From positions 1 through 10,399 of the forward strand of contig JANYDP010000078.1 of the NCBI GenBank assembly GCA_025363535.1: a stretch of 10,399 nucleotides of DNA. The letters are read 5' to 3'. This DNA is from Verrucomicrobiota bacterium (GTDB lineage Bacteria > Verrucomicrobiota > Verrucomicrobiia > Limisphaerales > CAIQOK01). Position 1 is the first letter of the stretch. Every line of letters starts with the position of its first letter. This document shows positions 1-6,991 of the stretch, one piece after another. The notes below the pieces were generated by a model. That model had not been told where the DNA came from. It was given only the letters and a program-made list of their open reading frames with translations, and did not search any database. A program made the translations under genes and the position numbers.

Positions 1-1266
1 CACACCGCGACAACCGAAACCAAGGACGCCCGGATCATCGCCGAACCGCTCCGGCTGGTGCTCTTGCCGCTGGGTGGCGACAGCGCGCTCGATCTTAAAA
101 TTTCCCGAGAGCAGGAAAAAGTCCGCACCGCCGCCGATCCCGCGCCGGCCCTGGAACAGCTCGGGTGGCTGTTCGTGGCCAAGGCCCGGGCGAGTTTTGA
201 CCCCGGTTTTTACAAGCTGGCCGAGCAATGTTCGCTTGCCCTCGAAGAAAAAAAACCACACGCGCCCGAAGCTTTGCTGCTGCGCGGCCATGCTCTGCAA
301 AACTTGCATTCCTTCAAGGAAGCCGAACCGCTCGCCCGCGAACTCGTGGCCCGGCGCGGACGCGCTTTCGATTATGGATTGCTCGGTGACGTGTTGATGG
401 AACAAGGCCGTCTCGCTGAAGCCGTCGCCGCTTATCAACAGATGGCCGACCTCAAGCCCGATCCGCAGGCTTACACGCGCGCGGCGCACATGCGCTGGCT
501 CAAGGGCGATCTGGAAGGCGCGATTGAAGTCATGCAGCTGGCCGTGCAGGCGGCGAGTCCACGCGATGCGGAGTCGGCGGCGTGGGTTTGCACGCGCCTG
601 GCGCTGTATCAATTGCAGGCCGGCGATTTTGAAAAATGTCGCGCGCATTGCGACGCCGCGCTGGGGTTTCAGAAAAATTATCCGCCCGCCCTGCTGGCCT
701 CCGGACGGCTGCTGCTCGCAGAAAATAAATTTGACGCCGCGCTCGAACCCTTGCGGGCGGCCGCGAAATTAAATCCTCTGCCGGAATATCAGTGGGCGCT
801 CGCCGACGCCCTGCGGGCGGCGAATCGTCCGGGCGAAAGTGAAACCGTGGAACGCGAACTCAGGTTGCGCGGAAGTTCCGCCGATCCCCGGACTTTCGCC
901 ATTTTTCTGGCGGCGCGGGGCCAGGACGTTTCCACGGCCTTGCGGCTGGCCCGGGCTGAGTTGCAAACCCGCGGAGATGTGCTGACGCACGACGCTGCGG
1001 CTTGTGCGCTCGCGGCCAATGGCCGCTGGAGCGAGGCGCAAACAGAGATTCGCCTGGCCTTAGCGGAAGGCACCCAGGACGCGCGGCTGTTTCTCCACGC
1101 GGGCATGATCGCGGCAAAATTATCCCAGACCGCCGAGGCGGACCAATTTCTCAGTCGCGCCGCCACGCTGCAACCGATGCTGCTGCCTTCAGAACGGGAA
1201 CAGTTGAAAAGCCTTTCCGTCAATTTTTCGTCGCAACCGGCGAAATCAAACCAAACCAAAAACTAA
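1..1266 (+). CDS. TPR-repeat protein, 5' end cut by the window edge
   Basis: The reading frame is open from base 1 to the TAA at 1264-1266, giving 421 visible residues without a start. A GTG at 58 is in frame, but the open codons before it suggest the real start lies off the window. From about visible residue 88 to 395 the protein is a run of roughly nine degenerate TPR units of about 34 residues. They show the usual small and aromatic pattern, for example the unit around residues 123-155 (GDVLMEQGRLAEAVAAYQ) and later units at LLLAENKFDAALEPL and ALAANGRWSEAQTEI. TPR arrays are protein-binding scaffolds; no catalytic domain is visible. The Ser/Asn/Lys-rich tail looks disordered. The gene ends 22 bases before the DUF4331 gene on the same strand, so the two are probably co-transcribed and the TPR protein may help assemble or anchor that partner. 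Its location cannot be judged without the N-terminus. The TPR call is firm; the role is unknown. Confidence 0.88.
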   Translation, partial: HTATTETKDARIIAEPLRLVLLPLGGDSALDLKISREQEKVRTAADPAPALEQLGWLFVAKARASFDPGFYKLAEQCSLALEEKKPHAPEALLLRGHALQNLHSFKEAEPLARELVARRGRAFDYGLLGDVLMEQGRLAEAVAAYQQMADLKPDPQAYTRAAHMRWLKGDLEGAIEVMQLAVQAASPRDAESAAWVCTRLALYQLQAGDFEKCRAHCDAALGFQKNYPPALLASGRLLLAENKFDAALEPLRAAAKLNPLPEYQWALADALRAANRPGESETVERELRLRGSSADPRTFAIFLAARGQDVSTALRLARAELQTRGDVLTHDAAACALAANGRWSEAQTEIRLALAEGTQDARLFLHAGMIAAKLSQTAEADQFLSRAATLQPMLLPSEREQLKSLSVNFSSQPAKSNQTKN

Positions 1267-1273
1267 ACAAACA

Positions 1274-1283
1274 AAGAAAGAAG
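1274..1283 (+). promoter_or_regulatory. Purine-rich ribosome binding region before the DUF4331 start
   Basis: A purine run (AAGAAAGAAG) ends 5 bases before the ATG at 1289. It lacks a full GGAGG core but is the only plausible Shine-Dalgarno-like element, and it supports this ATG, which opens directly into a signal peptide. Confidence 0.45.
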
Positions 1284-1288
1284 CTAAT

Positions 1289-2776
1289 ATGATCCCACAC
1301 AAGAAACTCGCACTGGCCGGCCTCGCGCTGGCATTGCTCGCCGGTGCGGCGACCTCCCGCGCCAGCAGCCACATGGACGCACCGCTGATCACACTGGATC
1401 CGGCGGCCAACACCACGGACGTTTACGCGTTCGTAGATCAGGGCGGCAGCGCAAAGAACCTGGTCGTCGCCCTCGGCGTTTACCCCTTCGAAGAGCCGGG
1501 CATCGGGCCGAACAAATACAACTTCGATGACAACGTGCTCTACGAGATTCACCTCGCGCTCGGCACAAATTACACGGTGGGCAAGGTGGACTTGAGTTAT
1601 CAATTCCGGTTCACAACCCATTTCAAAAATCCGAATACAATTCTGCAATCGTACCTCGGCGTCATCGCCGATGTGAATGACGCGAACCAAAATCTCACGC
1701 AAACGTACACCGTCACGAAAATGGACTTCCGAAAAAATCATTCCCACAAGCCCGTCGTTCTTGGCCAGGGCATCGTGCCGCCAAACAATCAGGGCATCGC
1801 CACGCCCAAGTACAACCAAAGTGATGACGGGGAAAACCCCGCCCGGGATGGGGTCGCGACGGAAGGCGAACTGGATCACTACACGAAGCAGGCGATCACG
1901 AATTTGTCGGGCGGTTACGTCGCCTTCGCCGGTCAGCGCGACGACGGATTCTATGGCGACATTCAAGCCATCTTCGACCTGGTGCAATTGCGCAATCCCG
2001 GCCACGACAACCAGGGCGGATACAACCTTCATCTGATGGCCTTGGAAATTCCGATCAGCGAACTCGGCGGCGACCAGCAGGTCGTCGGCGTCTATGCGAC
2101 CACCAGCCGCAAGCAGCTCAAAATTCTACGGGATGGCACCGGCAATTTCCGCAACTCCAGCCCGCAGATCGCCGGCCAGTGGATTCAAGTTGCCCGTCAG
2201 GGCAATCCGCTGTTCAACGAAGGTCTCGTCGCCATTGCCGACAAGGATTTGTACAGCCGCACTTCGCCCGAACAGGACGCGCAGTTGTTCAAGAAATACG
2301 CGTTGACGCCTGAACTCGCGCATCTTCTCAACGCCCTCGTGTTCGGTTCATCGGTTGCGCCGGAAACCAACCGCACGGATATCGCCGGCATCTTCATTCC
2401 CGACCTGATCAAGGTGGACCTCTCCACCGGCCCCGCGCGTCTCGCCGGTGGCGGCCCGAATCATCCCACCAACCCGGACGACGCCGGTTACTCGCGCCTG
2501 GGAATTTTCGGCGGAGATACGCTGACCAGCGCGATTCAACCTGGCTTCGGCAGTGGCACCCTGCCCGGCGGCTGGCCGAACGGCCGGCGGTTTGGCGATG
2601 ACGTGGTTGACATCGCCGTCACCGCGCTCATCAGCGACCTGCGCGTCAGTCCGCCCGTCATCCGCGGCCCGGCCGGCGACAACGTGAACACGAATGACAT
2701 GGCGTACAACAAAGTGTTCCCGTACGAATCAACGCCACAGAACGGGAGAAACCACCAGCATCACGGAGGGCTGTAA
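1289..2776 (+). CDS. Secreted DUF4331 family protein
   Basis: This 495-residue protein has a clean signal peptide at residues 1-25 (Lys-Lys n-region, Leu/Ala core, cleavage after SRA), so it is exported. The mature protein begins SSHMDAPLITLDPAANTTDV, which is the DUF4331 N-terminal signature; from memory the more usual form is SSHREAP. Other family-like segments are AGQRDDGFYGDIQAIFDL (about 214-231), RQGNPLFNEGLV (about 303-314) and PNGRRFGDDVVDIAV (about 430-444). The length fits the family and the frame is intact. The biochemical role of DUF4331 is not known to me; there are no membrane segments after the signal peptide and no recognised catalytic motif. Histidines cluster at 151-153 (HSH) and in the last residues (NHQHHGGL), which could bind metal, but that is inference. 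It lies 22 bases after the TPR gene and before a HupE/UreJ-like gene, from which a terminator hairpin separates it. Confidence 0.93.
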   Translation: MIPHKKLALAGLALALLAGAATSRASSHMDAPLITLDPAANTTDVYAFVDQGGSAKNLVVALGVYPFEEPGIGPNKYNFDDNVLYEIHLALGTNYTVGKVDLSYQFRFTTHFKNPNTILQSYLGVIADVNDANQNLTQTYTVTKMDFRKNHSHKPVVLGQGIVPPNNQGIATPKYNQSDDGENPARDGVATEGELDHYTKQAITNLSGGYVAFAGQRDDGFYGDIQAIFDLVQLRNPGHDNQGGYNLHLMALEIPISELGGDQQVVGVYATTSRKQLKILRDGTGNFRNSSPQIAGQWIQVARQGNPLFNEGLVAIADKDLYSRTSPEQDAQLFKKYALTPELAHLLNALVFGSSVAPETNRTDIAGIFIPDLIKVDLSTGPARLAGGGPNHPTNPDDAGYSRLGIFGGDTLTSAIQPGFGSGTLPGGWPNGRRFGDDVVDIAVTALISDLRVSPPVIRGPAGDNVNTNDMAYNKVFPYESTPQNGRNHQHHGGL

Positions 2777-2794
2777 CGAGCGAGCCACACGCTC

Positions 2795-2823
2795 AACGGC
2801 GGTTGCCCACGCAACCGCCGTTT
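2795..2823 (+). terminator. Hairpin terminator after the DUF4331 gene
   Basis: A perfect 12-bp inverted repeat, AACGGCGGTTGC (2795-2806) and GCAACCGCCGTT (2811-2822), encloses a 4-base CCAC loop. It starts 18 bases after the TAA of the DUF4331 gene. Only three T residues (2821-2823) follow the GC-rich core, so it is a short-tailed intrinsic terminator or a partial attenuator. An outer GCGAGC (2780-2785) and GCTCGC (2824-2829) could pair around it, with a bulge. It should reduce, but perhaps not stop, transcription into the HupE-like gene 20 bases on. Confidence 0.75.
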
Positions 2824-2842
2824 GCTCGCGGATGATGATAAT

Positions 2843-3970
2843 ATGTTCAACCCTCCAACCATGCGCCCTACAAAAAAAATTCGACCACCACTCTGCGCGC
2901 TCTGGTTCGCCGGCGTTCTGGCCCTGGCATCGGTTGCGCACGCGCATGATCCCGGCTTGAGCACCGCCACGCTGCGCATTGAACCGGATCAGGTGGCGGC
3001 GGTGCTGGTGTTGTCCCCGGCGGATGCGGGTACGATTTTAGATCTGGATAAAATCCGTGCCGCCGGGAAGACTGGGCAGACACTCGAGTTTGTCGCCACC
3101 GCCGTGCCAGCCGGTTCGCCCGGGCCAATGCAGTTGCAAGTGAACGGCCAGCCCGTGACGGCCACCAACCTCCGTTGCGCCTTCGACACCGCGAATAATC
3201 TGACCATCCAGTTTTCATTTCCCCGCCGGGCCGCCGGAAAAATGGTGGTGCGATCCACCTGGCTGCTCCTGCTGCCGCCGGGCCACCGGCAATATTTTAC
3301 GATTCAAAATGCCGCGCGGGAAACTCTGGCCGAACATCTGTTCAACGCCCGGGAAGACACGGCCAGCTTTGAGCTTTCCGCCGCGACCCCGGTGGCATCG
3401 TCCGCCCCGAGGACGGAAACCTTTGCGGATTTTTTGGTGATGGGCGTCAAACACATCTGGACCGGCTACGATCATCTCCTGTTCCTGTTCGCCTTGCTGG
3501 TGGTGACGCGCAACTTCAAGGCGGCGATAAAAATCATCACCTGCTTCACGGTGGCCCATTCGATCACGCTGGCCGTCGCGACTCTAAACCTGGTTCAGAT
3601 TTCGAGCCGCATTGTTGAGCCGCTGATCGCGGCGTCCATCGTCTATGCCGGTCTGGAAAATATTTTCAGCCGCGGCGAGCCGAAGGGCCGCTGCTGGCTG
3701 ACGTTCGCGTTCGGGTTGATCCACGGTTTTGGATTTGCCACGGTGCTGCGGGAACTGGGCGTGGGCGAAAACGGCGGCAGCCTGGCCGTGCCGTTGATCT
3801 CCTTCAACCTCGGCGTTGAACTCGGTCAGATTGCCGTGGCCGCCCTCGTTCTTCCCTTGATCTGGAAGTGGCGCACCTGGCCAGGGTTTGCCCATCGTTG
3901 GGTTCCAGCCGCCTCCACCGCGCTCACGCTGCTGGGCGGCTTTTGGTTTGTGCAGCGTGTGTGGTTCTGA
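2843..3970 (+). CDS. HupE/UreJ-like membrane protein with exported N-terminal domain
   Basis: Started at the ATG at 2843, the protein has 375 residues. A GGA lies 10 bases before this ATG; the next in-frame ATG at 2861 also opens into the signal peptide but has no ribosome site, and a TTG at 2822 lies inside the terminator stem. Residues 1-34 form a signal peptide ending AHA before HDPG. Residues 35 to about 190 are a beta-rich, non-membrane domain expected outside the cytoplasm. The rest holds about six membrane segments (near 209-222, 227-250, 256-275, 284-305, 314-341, 354-375) with HupE/UreJ signatures: KHIWTGYDHLLF (H204, D210, H211), FTVAHS (H239), GLIHGFGFA (H294) and FNLGVELGQ (N322, E326, Q329). 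Related HupE/UreJ proteins are linked to nickel or cobalt uptake, but this long form with an exported domain is less well understood. No urease or hydrogenase gene is in view. The substrate is therefore open; the family call is strong. Confidence 0.9.
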   Translation: MFNPPTMRPTKKIRPPLCALWFAGVLALASVAHAHDPGLSTATLRIEPDQVAAVLVLSPADAGTILDLDKIRAAGKTGQTLEFVATAVPAGSPGPMQLQVNGQPVTATNLRCAFDTANNLTIQFSFPRRAAGKMVVRSTWLLLLPPGHRQYFTIQNAARETLAEHLFNAREDTASFELSAATPVASSAPRTETFADFLVMGVKHIWTGYDHLLFLFALLVVTRNFKAAIKIITCFTVAHSITLAVATLNLVQISSRIVEPLIAASIVYAGLENIFSRGEPKGRCWLTFAFGLIHGFGFATVLRELGVGENGGSLAVPLISFNLGVELGQIAVAALVLPLIWKWRTWPGFAHRWVPAASTALTLLGGFWFVQRVWF

Positions 3971-3976
3971 TGCGGG

Positions 3977-6900
3977 TCACTTCACTTCCGGCGGCGCATT
4001 CGTGCCCGTGGCTTCCGGCGCTTTGGGCAGCAGCTCTTTCATCGTGTTCAGCGGATGCAAGGGCAACAGCATCAGCTTGGGTACAAAATACAGCGGTGCC
4101 ATTTTCGGATCACCGAGCGGCCCGGTGATCTTGTATTCAAAAACTTTGCTGACCGGCCAGAGCACCAGGCTCAGCACGCGGCCCACCACCCAGGTGTCGC
4201 GGAACAGTTCCGCCTCGGCTACGGCGTTGACCTGGCCGTCCAGGTTCACGTCGCCGCGATATTGCAACCGCATTCCCGACGCGCGGATGTCCACGTCATC
4301 GGAGTGAACGATGCCGTTGGTCAGCACAAACGCGGCCGTGGCGTCGCTTAGGCGCGTGCTGCCCAGGCCTGGCGCGAGACTTTCCAAGGCGGGCGTCAGC
4401 ACGCCGAATACAGGAATCTCCATCAGCAGCCCGTCGCGCAAACTCGCCTGTCCGTGCCCGACCCACGTCACACCGGTTTCGGGAATGCCTTGCGTGACCG
4501 CCCAACGGCCCGTGAGCAGACCCTTGAGTTTGTTCGTGGGCGAATTCAAATCACCGAGCAGCAGGTGCAGGTCGGCGTTCGTCACCGCCACGTCAAAGTG
4601 CAGCCGGTTGTCGGCCCCTTTCGGAAAATAAAACGCCGCCCCGCCCTCCGCCGTGCCGTGATAAAACTCCGCGTGAACGTTGTCCAGCGTGAGCGCATCA
4701 TTCACCCAGTTCACCTGGCCGGCGATCTGCCGCACGTTGAATTTCCACCACGCGAACGGGCCGCCTTCAAAATCGAAATGCAGATCCACGCCGTTGTCTA
4801 TGTCAAAGGCGATGGAGCCGTTCACCCGCGCCGTGGGGATCCCCGAAAAATGATACGGTTCAAACCACGCGCCCGCCACCGGGCCGATGGCGCGGGCGAA
4901 CACGAGCGGATTCGCGTGGCCCAGCACGTTGGTCATGAACACTTTTTCTGCCGCCAGATCCACGCGCACCCACTCGGCGCTGACCTGTTCCTCGCCCCGC
5001 TGCAAGCGCGGCTCAGTGAGCGTGATCACCCGGTTGGAGAATTCAACCGCCGACTCAAAGCCACCCGCCGTCTCGCCGCGAAAGGTGAAATTCGTCAAGG
5101 CCAGACGCCCTTTCGCATCTAAGCCGGCCAGTGTGCCCCAGCGGCCGCGCAGCTCCACGTCCACCACCGGCGGCACGGTGAAACCGGCCAGATCAAACCC
5201 GTGCCGCGCTTCCGGCGACAGCAAAAGTTTCAGCGCGTTGGCATCCAGCGCGCTCTGAATCTTGAAAAAATAATCCGCCGAGGTGTCGCTGGATTCGTGC
5301 GCCAACACCAGCCGCCCCTCGGGTCGCGTGATGACCAGTTCGGGAATCCGCCAGGTCTGATTGGAGTGGGTAATTTGAAAAACCACCGAGTCAAAGGGCA
5401 TGTCGCGCAAGGCCCCCCGGGCGACGGCCACCTGCCCGTCGAGGATGAGACTGTGTTTGATTTCCGCAAGCCAGTCGGGGCTTTGATGGGTCCAGGCGGG
5501 CAGCCGCATGGAAACGGCGGCCTGCAAATGAGGCGGCTTGACCCAGGAAATTTCGGCAAACATCGGACGGCTGGCCGGCGGCACGAGCGCGGCAAGTTTT
5601 TGCAGGTCAAAGTCCGAGCTACCAGCGAAATTCAATTTGCGTGTGGCCACATTTAGATCGGCCTGCGCCGCCAGGCTGCCCTGGTAAAGCACTGCGGAAA
5701 ATTGTGCGACGCGAAGATCGGGAGCCTGCCATTGAGCGGTGCAGATCACGTTCGACGCGGCCAATTTCGGTGCCGCCAGTTCGTTCATGCGGCAGCGCAA
5801 CTCCAGCCCGTATGGCGCGAGGTTGGTCCACCAGCCCCACGCCGGATCGGGCGGCGCAATCGAATTCGTGGTTGTGGCCAACGTGGCGGCGAGGTGCAGG
5901 CCGCTGCCCCGGCCCCACGGGGTTTCGGCGGCGGCCAGTTCCAGTTCGCCATGACCCGACAGAGGGATGGCGTTGGTGGCGGCGTGCCGCCATTGCGCGG
6001 CGAAATGCGCGGCGCGGCCCCGGCCCCAGACGGTTTCCACCTGAGCCGCCGTAAGGTTCAGGTCCGCGTTGAAGTTGGTGCCGGCGTTGGACAGGACGTG
6101 CAGCGTGAGATCAAGGTTGGTGGCGGTGGCCCAGGGCGTATGCGCGTGGTCGGCTCGCAGCAGAATTTCCGCGTGCGAGGGTTCCTGATTTTCCGGCGGC
6201 GTGACGCGGGCGGACAAAACCCCGCCGGCGAAGGTGCCCCAAGGCGTTTCCGCATCCGCCGCCCGCAGCGTCAGCCGCGCGCCAAAGCTCAACAGGTCAT
6301 GGGCGTCGCCAAAAATTTCCACCCGCAGCTCCGGTGCATGCGCGAAATGCATCTGATCCAGCACGTCCGCCAGCCGACGGAGATTTTGCGGCAGCGTCGC
6401 GCCGGACGCGACGGCAGGTTCGGCTTGGAACATTTTCCAATCCCGGAGCGCGGAAGCGTTGGTGACAGTGCCGGCGAGTTCAATGTTGGCGCCCGCAAAC
6501 TGGGCCTTGAACTGATCCAGCTCCCAAAGATCGCCGGGCAGCAACCGCAGTTGCGCCTGGATGTTTTCCACCGTCAACGCCCGCGGCGGCTGGTGGGATT
6601 CGTTGACCGGCCAGACGAGCCGCCCCTGCCGCAGCACCAGCGAGTTCACTTGCAGATCCCCCTTGATGAGCGCGGCGTAATCCAAGCGCAACTGGATTTC
6701 TTTCAAGGTCAGCGCGGGATTGGCCGCGTTGTTGGTGCCGCCGAAAAAAACATTGTCCGCCACGAGGCCGTGCGGAAACCGCAGCCGCAGCCGGCTGAAC
6801 TGGAGGTCAAGGCCGTGCGCGCGCAATTTTTCCAGCAGCGGATTTTTCACAAAATCTGGCAGCCCGATCTGGTTCACATAGATTACTGCGCCGAGCAACG

Positions 6901-6988
6901 CGAGGATGACAAGCCACAGGCCGATGCGGAAACGACGGAAGTAAATCCGCAGCAGTCTCCAGACCCGGCTGTGCTGGCGCGCTGACAT
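3977..6988 (-). CDS. AsmA-like protein, large envelope-spanning type
   Basis: This 1003-residue protein has a basic N-terminus (RxxRxxxRxFRxG) followed by one membrane segment at about 21-39 and then a long periplasmic region dominated by alternating beta-strand patterns. The C-terminal 820-970 part resembles the AsmA-like C-terminal region: a GHGQASLRDG strand pair, an IPVFGVLTPALESL helix, then TAAFVLTNGIVHSDDVDI and later YKITGPLGDPK. AsmA-type proteins (AsmA, TamB, YhdP, YdbH) form beta-groove bridges linked to phospholipid movement between inner and outer membranes; that role is carried over by family only. Residues about 243-372 hold four repeats of about 36 residues marked by an ETPWG-like motif. 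The start is the ATG three bases after the TGA of the DUF4340 gene; no Shine-Dalgarno is visible, so translation probably depends on coupling. It is the last gene of the operon. Its stop lies 6 bases from the stop of the converging HupE-like gene. Confidence 0.83.
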   Translation of the reverse strand: MSARQHSRVWRLLRIYFRRFRIGLWLVILALLGAVIYVNQIGLPDFVKNPLLEKLRAHGLDLQFSRLRLRFPHGLVADNVFFGGTNNAANPALTLKEIQLRLDYAALIKGDLQVNSLVLRQGRLVWPVNESHQPPRALTVENIQAQLRLLPGDLWELDQFKAQFAGANIELAGTVTNASALRDWKMFQAEPAVASGATLPQNLRRLADVLDQMHFAHAPELRVEIFGDAHDLLSFGARLTLRAADAETPWGTFAGGVLSARVTPPENQEPSHAEILLRADHAHTPWATATNLDLTLHVLSNAGTNFNADLNLTAAQVETVWGRGRAAHFAAQWRHAATNAIPLSGHGELELAAAETPWGRGSGLHLAATLATTTNSIAPPDPAWGWWTNLAPYGLELRCRMNELAAPKLAASNVICTAQWQAPDLRVAQFSAVLYQGSLAAQADLNVATRKLNFAGSSDFDLQKLAALVPPASRPMFAEISWVKPPHLQAAVSMRLPAWTHQSPDWLAEIKHSLILDGQVAVARGALRDMPFDSVVFQITHSNQTWRIPELVITRPEGRLVLAHESSDTSADYFFKIQSALDANALKLLLSPEARHGFDLAGFTVPPVVDVELRGRWGTLAGLDAKGRLALTNFTFRGETAGGFESAVEFSNRVITLTEPRLQRGEEQVSAEWVRVDLAAEKVFMTNVLGHANPLVFARAIGPVAGAWFEPYHFSGIPTARVNGSIAFDIDNGVDLHFDFEGGPFAWWKFNVRQIAGQVNWVNDALTLDNVHAEFYHGTAEGGAAFYFPKGADNRLHFDVAVTNADLHLLLGDLNSPTNKLKGLLTGRWAVTQGIPETGVTWVGHGQASLRDGLLMEIPVFGVLTPALESLAPGLGSTRLSDATAAFVLTNGIVHSDDVDIRASGMRLQYRGDVNLDGQVNAVAEAELFRDTWVVGRVLSLVLWPVSKVFEYKITGPLGDPKMAPLYFVPKLMLLPLHPLNTMKELLPKAPEATGTNAPPEVK
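5873..6262 (-). repeat. Four-copy repeat of about 36 residues inside the AsmA-like gene
   Basis: The motif E/H-T-P/V-W-G/A recurs with its Trp at residues 250, 286, 321 and 358, spacings of 36, 35 and 37 residues. Each is followed by an alternating hydrophobic strand pattern (for example GRGRAAHFAAQW and GRGSGLHLAATL). Copies three and four are also alike at DNA level: the - strand encodes VWGRG and PWGRG from similar bases near 6023 and 5912. A weaker Trp-Gly at 384-385 may be a decayed fifth copy. Confidence 0.6.
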
Positions 6989-6991
6989 GAT

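Noticed and set aside
58..60. GTG as the true start of the TPR gene
   Set aside because: The frame stays open to base 1 with protein-like codons, there is no ribosome site before the GTG, and no signal peptide or natural N-terminus follows it.
1220..2032. 270-codon open frame on the - strand overlapping the TPR and DUF4331 genes
   Set aside because: It crosses the boundary between two real genes on the opposite strand and has no recognisable motif, signal peptide or partner.
2837..2842. GATAAT as a possible -10 box for the HupE-like gene
   Set aside because: No -35 element lies at a suitable distance (that region is the GC-rich terminator stem), and any transcript starting about 7 bases later would lack a leader for the ATG at 2843.
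2822..2842. Upstream TTG start for the HupE-like gene
   Set aside because: It falls within the terminator stem and adds an acidic stretch before the signal peptide; the ATG at 2843 or 2861 fits better.
5702..6985. Long open frame on the + strand opposite the AsmA-like gene
   Set aside because: It is antisense to a well-supported gene, is rich in Arg, Gln and Pro as expected for a GC-rich shadow frame, and shows no domain or ribosome site.
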